Below, one piece after another: positions 31,775 to 40,295 of a stretch of DNA of 64,000 nucleotides. Below the pieces are notes generated by a model. It had not been told where the DNA came from. It was given only the letters and a program-made list of their open reading frames with translations, and did not search any database. The translations under genes and the position numbers were made by a program. The stretch is from SXVE01 sp036388895 (GTDB lineage: Bacteria > Acidobacteriota > Blastocatellia > Pyrinomonadales > Pyrinomonadaceae), in NCBI GenBank assembly GCA_036388895.1, contig DASVQY010000028.1:69569-133568 (forward strand), in the 5' to 3' direction. Position 1 is the first letter of the stretch, and each line of letters begins with the position of its first letter.

Positions 31775-32914
31775 ATGTTTGGTGGACGCCCCTGCGAAAA
31801 AAAATTATTACTGATTGACAATAATCCGACGAGGCAAAAACTTTTAACGGGTTTTTTCGGGGCAAAATACGTCTGCGACGAAGCCGATTCCATCAACTCG
31901 GCGGCAGAAAAAATACGGCAAAAAGAGTATTCAGTCTTAGTAACAGCAGTCGCTCCGCCGGATTTTAATGGACTCGCCCTGGTTCCATATCTTCAAAAGT
32001 ACTCGCCGCGCACATCGCTCGTAATTATCAGCGAAAACGATTCGGCTGGAAACACAGTGAGAGCATTTCGCGCCGGAGCCTTCGAGGTGATTCAAAAGCC
32101 TTTTGAAATGAAAAAAATTGAAACGGCGGTCGAAAGGGCATACGAGAAGTACGAGTTAAAGTGTCTAAAAGATAATTATCAGTGTCATCTGGAAGAACTT
32201 GTTACAGAAAGAACCGCCGAACTCGACAAGGCTTTGGAAGAAGTCGAAATATCTTACCGCAGCACTCTCAAAGCGCTCGTTCAGGCGCTTGAAACCCGCG
32301 ATTATGAAACTCACGGGCATTCGGAAAGAGTCGTGACTTTCAGCCTCAGACTCGGTTACGAACTCGGTTTGGACAAAAAAGCTCTGCGCGATTTGGAACT
32401 CGGCGCGTTGATGCACGACATCGGAAAAATCGGAGTTCCCGATGCGATTTTGCGCAAACCCGCCAAATTGAACGACGAAGAATGGGAAAAAATGAAGCTT
32501 CACCCGCTTCACGGACAAAGGATTTTGCGAAATATTGCGTTTTTGGAAGGCGCGACGCGTATAGTCGCGCAGCATCACGAAAAATGGGACGGAAGCGGCT
32601 ATCCTTCAGGTCTTCGCGGCGAAGACATTGATTTCGGCGCGAGAATTTTTTCGGTGGCGGATGCTTTCGACGCGATAATCAGCGACAGGGTTTACCGCAA
32701 GGGTCGTCCTTATAACGAGGCGCTCGAAGAATTGGAAAAAAACGCCGGAACGCAGTTCGATCCTTTGGTCGTCGAAGCCTTTAAGAATATTCCGCGAGAA
32801 GACTGGGAAATTTTGCGCGCTCGATCCTTAACGGAAAAAGAAGAAAACTTCTCGTTTCAAGCCGTCGTCGCCGAATTGGTTTATTCGAGACAGCCGTTGG
32901 AAATGGTTCATTAA
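31775..32914 (+). CDS. HD-GYP domain protein with degenerate receiver domain
   Basis: A 379-residue protein. Residues 8-125 form a CheY-like receiver, but the phospho-accepting Asp is Ala58 (VLVTAVAPP) and the first acidic pair is Asp-Asn (LLIDNNP); the Lys in VIQKPF remains. A coiled coil (about 130-165) leads to an HD-GYP c-di-GMP phosphodiesterase domain. That domain has all metal ligands: HGHSERV, MHDIGKIGVPDAILRKP and HHEKWDGSGYPSGLRGE, including HHExxDGxGYP. It should cleave c-di-GMP, but is unlikely to be controlled by phosphorylation. ATG 31775 (MFGGRPCEKK) is preferred over an upstream frame extension to 31685 because of the promoter position. Confidence 0.85.
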   Translation: MFGGRPCEKKLLLIDNNPTRQKLLTGFFGAKYVCDEADSINSAAEKIRQKEYSVLVTAVAPPDFNGLALVPYLQKYSPRTSLVIISENDSAGNTVRAFRAGAFEVIQKPFEMKKIETAVERAYEKYELKCLKDNYQCHLEELVTERTAELDKALEEVEISYRSTLKALVQALETRDYETHGHSERVVTFSLRLGYELGLDKKALRDLELGALMHDIGKIGVPDAILRKPAKLNDEEWEKMKLHPLHGQRILRNIAFLEGATRIVAQHHEKWDGSGYPSGLRGEDIDFGARIFSVADAFDAIISDRVYRKGRPYNEALEELEKNAGTQFDPLVVEAFKNIPREDWEILRARSLTEKEENFSFQAVVAELVYSRQPLEMVH

Positions 32915-32956
32915 ATCGGCGGATTATCTGACGGTCAAAAGATTGGTACAAACGTT

Positions 32957-35893
32957 TCACCGGTCAGAATTGAAATCCAAAGGCACGCGATCTTTTCGTG
33001 TGTTTCGACAACTGCAAGTGTAACCATCTGATACGACTAAATCATCTATATATTGTCCTTGTCGAGAAGTTCCCAAGTCTGTGCCGACGCGCCAGCGGAG
33101 ACGAACGCTTTTACCGGCAGCCGAAACGGGCAGCTTTGCTTTAGTCGTTATAAACTCGGACGTTTGATTAACGCCGCTTCTGCCCGACCAGGTGCGCCTG
33201 CCCGCAAGCGGATTCTGACAGCAGCCGTCCAGAGCACCGTCGTAACCGCCTGACAAAAATGCGCCGCCCGCCGTTTCAATATCCTGCCAATCGTTTTCTC
33301 CGATTTTAATTTCCAAAACCGAGCCATCGTAAAGTTTGTTGCGTAGAAAAGTCGTTTCAAATTCGTACCAGTTGCGAAAACTGATTTCCGCGTCGGTTGA
33401 ATTAACCTGAAAAACCGGCGAAACGAGTTCGTTAATGCCGATTTGAGTCGAGCTCGGCGAAAATACGGAGTTCGGCATTGATTGTTTTTGCGCAGTCGAA
33501 GTCGTCCAAACTTGCTGCGTATCGCTTCCGGTCGTCCAGCCGTTCGGCAAATCCGGCGCGTTAATGGAATCGAAATTTTCCTGCAAAACAATGCGTTTTC
33601 TGCCTGTAGTTACGGGAATCGAAATCGTTTCCAAATTCTCCTCGCCGTCTTTTAATAAAAAGGTTAGAATTACGGCTTCGCCGCAAGCCGTATCTTTTGA
33701 AACAGTAAAAGTAAACGAGCGCGAAACGGAATTTCCGTTAGCCGTTAAAGCGCCGTAACTCTGCGCATTTTGCGGATTGGCTATGCCGCCGGTCGGTTGC
33801 AAAACAGCGGATAAGTTTGCGGCGTTTCTCGCGCCCGTGTTGCGAAAACCGATGTCTACTGTCACAGTCTCGCCCGGTTCTATCGAATTTTTGAAGCCGC
33901 AGCTTTCTTTTGTAATTTTCATTCCGGCGTTCTCCACAATTGCCGCTGGTTCGAGCGAGAAACTTTGTGCTAATGTTTGCCCGTCAATTACCGAAACAGT
34001 AAAAGTATGCGAACGAAAACCTTTTGCCGAAGCCGTTAAAACGTATGTGTTCGGCAGAATCGTAAAATTTCCGAAGCTTCCGTTCGCGTCCGTGCTGCGT
34101 GAGTGAACGACATTTGCTGTTATGATTGCGCCTTCAATTGGCTGGTTGTTTGAAGCGTTTGTCACAATTCCGGTGATTGTCGCACTCGGCGCAGGCTCGC
34201 ACTCGGCGAATTTGAATTTTCCGATGCGGGTTCGCCAGTCGAACGGACTTTGCTCCTGACTTTCCGCCGAATAATATTCGTTCGTCATCCAAAACGTACA
34301 GTCGTCAACCGGGTCAACGCTCATCGCGCTGTAATCGCCCCATCGCGAACCGGAAGACGTTTGAATGCCCGTTCCGGTTATCAAAGCGGTTTCACGACGA
34401 AAAGTTCCGTTTGGTTCGGCGACAAGTTTGCCCGAATAAAATATTGAAGGTTTTTTTTCATCGCTGACCGAACTGTAACCGACCGCTATATTTCCGCGAT
34501 GATCCTGAGCTGCGCTCGCCATCCAGCGCGAATCTTTGTCGCCGCCGATTGTCGCTTGTTCGCGGACGGTGAACGTGGCGCCTGATTTTCTTAATTCGTA
34601 AACGCGAACTCCGGCGCGATATTTTTCTTCGTTTGCTGACGAGCGAACGGTTTGATTGAAAACCAACGATTCGTGCGAGTTGAAATTGCGGTAAGCGGCG
34701 CGGTACATTAACCGGTCGGATTGCGAATCGAGCGCTTCGTCAGTTCCGGGTTGCCGAATATCGCCGCGCCCGTCGGGACTTGTCGGGTCGAACGGCGCGA
34801 CAACTAAAGGGCTTTCCGCGCGTTCTTTAAAGGTAGAATTCGCCGGATTTAGAAAATCCGCCTGAAAATCGAAAAGCCGAATGGCATCGCTCGCGTCGCC
34901 GTACTCGGTCGCCGTATAACCGACAAAAACGTTTGGCGCGCCAACAGGCGGCGGATTAACTCCATCAAAATCCGCCGGTAAAAGTCCGCCAAGCCGTATC
35001 GTCGAAGGCGAAGCCAAATCGAAATATATGTAACTTGCCGACGCGTCGCCTTTTATTAATTTCGATTTATCGAACGCAAAAACCCCTGTTCCGGCGTAGT
35101 CACCACCGAAAAATTCGTCAGTCGCCATGTAATAACCGTCCGCCCAAACGCCGATTTTCGGGTAATCGTTGAGTTTGACGCCCGGCATTACAAATTCATA
35201 AATATAGAACTTTCCGGTCGGATCGCCGCTGACGGAAACGGCAATCATCTGGCGAAACGGCGGGAATTGCGTGCAAAACTGGCTGATTAACCAGCGGTCG
35301 GCGAGCGGGTCATAAAGCACAATCGGGTCGCCGTCGTTGCGCGTCGCGCACGGCGTTTCGAGCCGCTCGAAAAGACTGCTCAATTTAAAAGGCGGCGTTA
35401 ATGCGCTGCCTTTTTTGTCGTAAACGCGAACGAGCGAATTGACGGCTTGAACGTAATGATTCGGTCCGACATCGCCGAACGGGTCGGGCGGAGACATCCG
35501 AAAACCGAAAGCCGCGGCGTTATCGTTGCTCGATAATCCGTCGAATGAAAGCGCGGGCGCAGGCATCGGCTCACCGGAAATTCTGGCGAAATTCGTCTCT
35601 GCGTCTCGAACCGCGTTTTCGACTTGTTTTCTGAAAGGCAATTTATTCGGAATCTGACGCGCCTTTTCTTCCGCAGTTCTTTTTCCCGTTTGTCCTTGAT
35701 AGGGCGTCGCGGGCGCAAAACTTTTGACTTCTTCGGAAACGGAAGCGCCGACGGCGCGAAAAGATTGCGGTTTTATATCTGAGAAAGTTTGTTTTGCAAC
35801 GGGCGCGAATCGTTTAGTTTCCGCCGCGCGTTGAAAAAAGAGAAATAATGCGGCGAAAGCGGCGAATAAAACTAAAGCGGTTCTTTTTTTCAT
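32957..35893 (-). CDS. Large secreted protein with carboxypeptidase-regulatory-like domain
   Basis: A 978-residue exported protein. A signal peptide covers residues 1-25 (TALVLFAAFAALFLFFQRAA). Residues 120-560 resemble a beta-propeller-type region (SPPDPFGDVGPNHYVQAVNS, DPLADRWLISQFCTQFPPFR, GNIAVGYSSVSDEKKPSIFY). A CarboxypepD_reg-like domain follows at about 570-650 (ITGIVTNASNNQPIEGAII), then a CARDB-like segment (ETVTVDIGFRNTGARNAANL) and a jelly-roll region. The last residues, RVPLDFNSDR, resemble the opening of the DFDGDGKTD repeats of FG-GAP/VCBS proteins, so the C-terminus may be cut short. It is probably surface-exposed. Function unknown. Confidence 0.7.
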   Translation of the reverse strand: MKKRTALVLFAAFAALFLFFQRAAETKRFAPVAKQTFSDIKPQSFRAVGASVSEEVKSFAPATPYQGQTGKRTAEEKARQIPNKLPFRKQVENAVRDAETNFARISGEPMPAPALSFDGLSSNDNAAAFGFRMSPPDPFGDVGPNHYVQAVNSLVRVYDKKGSALTPPFKLSSLFERLETPCATRNDGDPIVLYDPLADRWLISQFCTQFPPFRQMIAVSVSGDPTGKFYIYEFVMPGVKLNDYPKIGVWADGYYMATDEFFGGDYAGTGVFAFDKSKLIKGDASASYIYFDLASPSTIRLGGLLPADFDGVNPPPVGAPNVFVGYTATEYGDASDAIRLFDFQADFLNPANSTFKERAESPLVVAPFDPTSPDGRGDIRQPGTDEALDSQSDRLMYRAAYRNFNSHESLVFNQTVRSSANEEKYRAGVRVYELRKSGATFTVREQATIGGDKDSRWMASAAQDHRGNIAVGYSSVSDEKKPSIFYSGKLVAEPNGTFRRETALITGTGIQTSSGSRWGDYSAMSVDPVDDCTFWMTNEYYSAESQEQSPFDWRTRIGKFKFAECEPAPSATITGIVTNASNNQPIEGAIITANVVHSRSTDANGSFGNFTILPNTYVLTASAKGFRSHTFTVSVIDGQTLAQSFSLEPAAIVENAGMKITKESCGFKNSIEPGETVTVDIGFRNTGARNAANLSAVLQPTGGIANPQNAQSYGALTANGNSVSRSFTFTVSKDTACGEAVILTFLLKDGEENLETISIPVTTGRKRIVLQENFDSINAPDLPNGWTTGSDTQQVWTTSTAQKQSMPNSVFSPSSTQIGINELVSPVFQVNSTDAEISFRNWYEFETTFLRNKLYDGSVLEIKIGENDWQDIETAGGAFLSGGYDGALDGCCQNPLAGRRTWSGRSGVNQTSEFITTKAKLPVSAAGKSVRLRWRVGTDLGTSRQGQYIDDLVVSDGYTCSCRNTRKDRVPLDFNSDR

Positions 35894-36061
35894 TTTTCAA
35901 AATCAAGTTTTTGACGATTTCTAAAATGATAAAACGAAATACACAATTGGAACAATAAATTTTGCTAATTTTGAGTTTGTTCAGCGATTCGAGAGTGAAT
36001 CAAAAAGAGAAGTTTAACGCGGCTTTGTTTTTGGAGAGAAAAGAAACTGTCGCAATTGTTT

Positions 36062-37159
36062 TCACCCTATTTCCAACGCATCGCAAATACGCTGCGCCGC
36101 TTTCCCGTCCCAGAGCGGCGGGATTTTTTGGTTTTGAGAATCGGTTTGCGCGGATAAAACATCAAAAGCCGACTGTTTAATTTTTTCGGGATTGGTGCCG
36201 ACCAAAACGTTCGTTCCCATTTCGATAGTAATCGGTCGCTCGGTGTTTTCGCGCAAAGTCAGACAGGGAATTCCGAGCGCGGTCGTTTCTTCCTGAAGTC
36301 CGCCCGAATCGGTCAAAACTAATTTCGCGCCGCTGTAAAGCCGCATAAAATCCAGATAACCGAGCGGTTCGATGAGCTTGATGTTTGATTCTGCGATTTT
36401 TTCGGCAAAGCCGAATTTTTCGATATTGCCCCGCGTGCGCGGATGAACGGGGAAAATTATCGGAATTTTTCGACTCGTTTCGCTGAGCGCGTCGAGCAGA
36501 TTTTCAAAAATTTGTTTTTCGTCAACGTTTGAAGGACGATGTAGCGTTAAAACCGCATACTCGTTTTCAATCAAATTCAAATCCCGCCGAATTGTAGATT
36601 TTTTCGCCAGTTCCAGACTGTAAAACAGCGAATCAATCATTACATTGCCGACAAATTTGATTTTATTGTCGGGAATGCCTTCTGCGCGCAAGTTGTCGTC
36701 AGCGTCCGGCGAAGTCGTGAAAAGCAAATCCGAAATCGAATCGGTTAAAATGCGGTTGATTTCTTCGGGCATTTGCCGGTCGCGCGAGCGAAGTCCGGCT
36801 TCGACGTGAGCGATTTTTACGTTTAATTTCGCGCAAACCAGAGCGCAGGCAATCGTCGAATTAACGTCGCCGACGACTAAAACCCAGTCGGGCTTTTCAT
36901 CCAAAACTATCGGTTCAAATGCCGTCATTATTTTGGCAGTTTGAACCGCGTGCGAAGCCGAGCCGATTTCTAAATGGTAATCAGGTTCCGGTATTCCTAA
37001 ATCAACGAAAAACGATTCGGACATTGCCGCGTCGTAATGCTGTCCGGTGTGAACGATGAGCGGTAGAAACTCATTTTCGCGCCGCAGCATTTCGCGCTGA
37101 ATCGGCGCAATCTTCATAAAATTCGGACGCGCGCCGACAATGTTCAAAACTTTAATCAT
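36062..37159 (-). CDS. wecB: UDP-N-acetylglucosamine 2-epimerase (non-hydrolysing)
   Basis: The enzyme interconverts UDP-GlcNAc and UDP-ManNAc for surface polysaccharides. The 365-residue protein has the GT-B-like two-domain fold. Visible landmarks are VLNIVGARPNFMKIAPI at the start, VVGDVNSTIACALVCAKLN, KIAHVEAGLRSRDRQMPEE, LHRPSNVD and the C-terminal LTDSGGLQEETTALGIPCL with TLRENTERP. It follows wbpA on the minus strand after 87 bases holding a repeat that abuts its start codon, leaving no normal ribosome site. The pair suggests synthesis of UDP-ManNAcA or UDP-GlcNAcA. Confidence 0.95.
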   Translation of the reverse strand: MIKVLNIVGARPNFMKIAPIQREMLRRENEFLPLIVHTGQHYDAAMSESFFVDLGIPEPDYHLEIGSASHAVQTAKIMTAFEPIVLDEKPDWVLVVGDVNSTIACALVCAKLNVKIAHVEAGLRSRDRQMPEEINRILTDSISDLLFTTSPDADDNLRAEGIPDNKIKFVGNVMIDSLFYSLELAKKSTIRRDLNLIENEYAVLTLHRPSNVDEKQIFENLLDALSETSRKIPIIFPVHPRTRGNIEKFGFAEKIAESNIKLIEPLGYLDFMRLYSGAKLVLTDSGGLQEETTALGIPCLTLRENTERPITIEMGTNVLVGTNPEKIKQSAFDVLSAQTDSQNQKIPPLWDGKAAQRICDALEIG

Positions 37160-37246
37160 TTATCACTTATCACTTATCATTTATCATTTTCATTCACTGT
37201 CCAAAGATTACAAAATTGGGTGATTTTCAATGATAAATGGTAAATG
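37160..37246. repeat. Inverted repeat with tandem heptamers between wbpA and wecB
   Basis: Four tandem copies of YTTATCA lie at 37160-37187, against the wecB start codon. The right arm (about 37229-37246, AATGATAAATGGTAAATG) pairs with part of the array and touches the wbpA stop codon at 37247. Confidence 0.6.
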
Positions 37247-38584
37247 TTAAAGTCGCACAATTTTCGCTTTACTTCCGTTCCTCGTTTCCGATTTCAAAGC
37301 GTTTCGCGTGTCAACGATGACCGATGCTAATTGACAAACTCGTTTGTAATCCACGTTCGAGTGTTCGGTACAAATCACCACGCAATCTGCCGTTTTAATC
37401 AAATCGTCAGTCAATTCCTGGTTGTAAAGCGGTTCGCCTGCCCCGATTGTATAAGCGTGATCGAAAGTCACTTCCGGAACGAACTCGTCATGATAAATGA
37501 CTTCTGCGCCGCGCGAACGCAATAAATCAATCACTGAAAGCGCAGGAGATTCGCGCATATCGTCAATGTCCTTTTTGTATGCGACGCCCAAAATCAAAAT
37601 CTTCGAGCCTTTTACCGATTTCTGATTTTCGTTTAACGCGTCTCTAACAAGTCCGGCAACATATTTCGGCATTGAAGAATTAATTTCTTCCGCCAAAGTG
37701 ATAAATCTCGAATCGAAACCGTGCTGCCGTGCTTTCCATGAAAGATAATGCGGATCGAGCGGAATGCAGTGCCCGCCGATTCCTGGTCCCGGATAAAACG
37801 GCATAAAGCCGAACGGTTTTGTCGCGGCGGCGCGAACGACTTCCCATGTATCAATGCCGAGCGCGTTGCAGACCTTCGCCATTTCGTTCGCCATTCCGAT
37901 ATTGATAGCGCGAAACGTGTTTTCCCATAATTTACAGGCTTCGGCGACGCGAGCGCTTGATACGGCGTGAACGTTTTCGACAATTTGCGAATAAAGCAGT
38001 GCAGCTACTTCTGTCGAGTCATCTCCAACTCCGCCGACTACTTTTGTGATATTGTGCGTTTGAAATTGCGGATTGCCCGGATCAACGCGTTCGGGCGAAA
38101 AGGCGAGCAGAAAATCCTCGTCTAATTTAAGTCCGGCTTCTTCGATCATCGGCTGGAGAACTTCGTCGGTCGTTCCCGGATAAGTCGTTGATTCGAGAAT
38201 AACGAGTTGACCGCGCCGCGCGTATTTTTTTATTTCTTCCCCGGCAGCCAAAATATAAGACATATCCGGGTCTTTGGTTTTCCTCAGCGGCGTCGGAACG
38301 CAGATGATAATTACGTCGCACTCTTTGAGGCGAGAGAAATCGGTCGTTGCGGTAAATTTTCCCGCTTCAAGAGCTTTTTGAACATTTTCCGAAGGAACGT
38401 CAACGATATGAGAGTTTCCTTGATTGAGCAGTTCGGTTTTTTTCTCGTCAACTTCAAAACCGATTGTCGGGTAGCCTTTTAAAGCAAATTCGACGATCAG
38501 CGGCAATCCGACATACCCTAAACCGATAACGCCGATGGTTGCGGTTTTAGCCGCGATAAGATTTTTTAACTCGTCTTTAATCAT
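37247..38584 (-). CDS. wbpA: Nucleotide-sugar 6-dehydrogenase (UDP-GlcNAc/ManNAc dehydrogenase type)
   Basis: A 445-residue UDP-sugar dehydrogenase making a uronic acid by two NAD-dependent oxidations. The N-terminal Rossmann fold shows IGVIGLGYVGLPLIVEFALK. The central ESTTYPGTTDEVLQP and FSPERVDPGNP mark the WbpA/WecC/TviB subfamily. The catalytic Cys lies in PGPGIGGHCIPLDPHYL, and ENTFRAINIGMANEM is the preceding Lys/Asn block. ILGVAYKKDIDDMRESP opens the C-terminal domain. Whether the substrate is UDP-GlcNAc or UDP-ManNAc is not decided; the adjacent wecB fits either order of epimerisation and oxidation. The promoter is not evident. Confidence 0.92.
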   Translation of the reverse strand: MIKDELKNLIAAKTATIGVIGLGYVGLPLIVEFALKGYPTIGFEVDEKKTELLNQGNSHIVDVPSENVQKALEAGKFTATTDFSRLKECDVIIICVPTPLRKTKDPDMSYILAAGEEIKKYARRGQLVILESTTYPGTTDEVLQPMIEEAGLKLDEDFLLAFSPERVDPGNPQFQTHNITKVVGGVGDDSTEVAALLYSQIVENVHAVSSARVAEACKLWENTFRAINIGMANEMAKVCNALGIDTWEVVRAAATKPFGFMPFYPGPGIGGHCIPLDPHYLSWKARQHGFDSRFITLAEEINSSMPKYVAGLVRDALNENQKSVKGSKILILGVAYKKDIDDMRESPALSVIDLLRSRGAEVIYHDEFVPEVTFDHAYTIGAGEPLYNQELTDDLIKTADCVVICTEHSNVDYKRVCQLASVIVDTRNALKSETRNGSKAKIVRL

Positions 38585-38727
38585 TGTTTGAAATATTGTA
38601 AATGAAAGTCGTTTGTAAATTCGCCAAGAGAGATTATATTTTTATTCGGCGTGCTTTTCCGAAAGATTTAGACTAAAAGAAGCAACTTTGATAGTCAAGA
38701 ATATATAGTTACCTTAAAGTCGGTTTG

Positions 38728-38736
38728 TGCTAGAAT
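38728..38736 (+). promoter_or_regulatory. Extended -10 promoter upstream of the helical repeat protein gene
   Basis: TGCTAGAAT has TG-N-TAGAAT with the -10 at 38731-38736. Transcription would start near 38743, some 70 bases before ATG 38814. No strong -35 is seen. Confidence 0.45.
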
Positions 38737-38813
38737 GATTCGAGAAGAATCGCAAAAACTCTGCGATTTGCCGCCAGCCTTAAATTTTTACTTTTCAGAC
38801 ATCTTTGCAATTT

Positions 38814-40010
38814 ATGAATTCTGAAATAAATTCAGTCAATCCCGCCGTCAAAGCCATTATTACCGGAACAGCGCCGCGCCCCGCGCAGCTTGCCGCCGCG
38901 CGCGGAATTTTGCCTCTGTCGCTCAGCGATTTGCTCGAAGTTCTCGTTGCTCTTTCCAGTGCAGACGACGGGGAACTAGCCGAAACCGCGCAGTCAACTC
39001 TCGCCACGCAAAATGCCGACGAACTTCAAAATCTTTTGAAAACTGATGCGATTGCGCCGCGGGTTTTAAGTTTTTTCGCTGAGCGCGAAGATTTGCCGAA
39101 AGAAGTTTACGAAGCCGTTTTAACGAATCAAAATACGCCGACGACGACAATCGTACAGTTCGCCAGAAAAACGAAAATCGGCGAACTGCTCGAACGCATA
39201 TCGCTTAACCAGCAGCTTTTAATTCAAAATCCGGCAATCATCGAAGCGATTATTCATAATCCTCACCGGACGGGCGAAGCCGAACGACGCGCGTCGGAAA
39301 TCAAGCGGGAATTTTTTGAAAAGGAACGCGGCGCACAGCAAATCGCCGACGAGCTTCGCGCTCGCGGACAGGAAGCCGCCGCCGAATTTGTCGAAAGTTC
39401 CGGTTCGGATTTGAATCTGGAAGACGCGCTCTTTATCGCCGAGCATATCGAAGTTCCCGACGCGGAAACTGACGATTCGTGGCTTTCGCTCGAATCCATC
39501 GAAGAATTTTACGAGGAAACCGCCGAGCAGCAGGAAGCCGTCATCAATAAAATTATTGGTGAATTGAGCATGGAGGAAGACGGCTTTACCGCCGACCGCA
39601 TCGCGCTGATTAACCGCATAATGCGAATGAAGATGAAAGACCGCGTGCTGATGGCGCTCAAAGGCGACCGCGCGGCGAGAAACATTCTCATTCGCGACCC
39701 GAACCGAATCGTCGCTCAAGCCGTCATCCAAAATCCTCGAATTACCGAGCAGGAAATCGAAAAGATTTCCGCTATGCGCACCGTCCCGGAAGACGTTTTG
39801 CGGCAAATCTCGATTAACCGAACTTTCGCGCGCAGCTATACGATTGTTCATAATCTGGCGCGCAATCCGCGGACTCCGTTTGCCAACGCCGTAAATCTTC
39901 TGGCTCGCCTGCAGGCACACGATTTAATAACCATTTCAAAAAATCGCAATGTTTCCGACGCCGTTCGCCGCCACGCGGCACGACTGGCGGCGGCGCGAAC
40001 CGGCAGGTAA
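38814..40010 (+). CDS. Helical repeat protein of unknown function (DUF2336/HEAT-like)
   Basis: A 398-residue, soluble, almost all-helical protein without signal or membrane segments. Units such as LLEVLVALSSADDGELAETA, RISLNQQLLIQNPAIIEAII and ARNILIRDPNRIVAQAVIQN, with LARNPRTPFANAVNLLARL, look like HEAT- or DUF2336-type repeats, in which N-P turns separate helices. Acidobacteria and myxobacteria have many such proteins of unknown role. The frame starts at TTG 38805, but ATG 38814 (MNSEINSVNP) is preferred. It is divergent from wbpA and upstream of the large kinase gene with a 285-base gap. Confidence 0.65.
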   Translation: MNSEINSVNPAVKAIITGTAPRPAQLAAARGILPLSLSDLLEVLVALSSADDGELAETAQSTLATQNADELQNLLKTDAIAPRVLSFFAEREDLPKEVYEAVLTNQNTPTTTIVQFARKTKIGELLERISLNQQLLIQNPAIIEAIIHNPHRTGEAERRASEIKREFFEKERGAQQIADELRARGQEAAAEFVESSGSDLNLEDALFIAEHIEVPDAETDDSWLSLESIEEFYEETAEQQEAVINKIIGELSMEEDGFTADRIALINRIMRMKMKDRVLMALKGDRAARNILIRDPNRIVAQAVIQNPRITEQEIEKISAMRTVPEDVLRQISINRTFARSYTIVHNLARNPRTPFANAVNLLARLQAHDLITISKNRNVSDAVRRHAARLAAARTGR

Positions 40011-40211
40011 ATTCAGAGATAAATTCAGAAAATCAAAACTAAAAATAAAAGCTCGAAGTCAGCGGCTAGAAGCGGTTGTCGTGTTTGTTTACGGCAAACT
40101 CGGGCGAAGCGTTTTCGGTAATGGTTTGTCGGTGAAAATTAAAAGTTATTTGCTGAATATGAAAATATATTGGGACAAACCGGCGGTTTTCACCTCAGCG
40201 CAGAAATTCGA

Positions 40212-40240
40212 TTGACCGGCAATTACTCCGGTGTCAGAAT
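40212..40240 (+). promoter_or_regulatory. Promoter of the kinase gene
   Basis: TTGACC (40212-40217), a 17-base spacer and CAGAAT (40235-40240), preceded by TGT as an extended -10. It lies 56 bases before ATG 40296. Confidence 0.55.
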
Positions 40241-40295
40241 AAAGTGAAGATAAAATATTCACTCTGTATTTTTCGCTTACTGCGTTTAGTTTTTG

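Noticed and set aside
37160..37195. CRISPR-like repeat array
   Set aside because: The repeats are seven bases, contiguous and without spacers, and no cas genes are near.
39949..40215. 88-codon plus-strand frame after the helical repeat protein
   Set aside because: Its first part is an alternate frame of the upstream gene and its end overlaps the kinase promoter.
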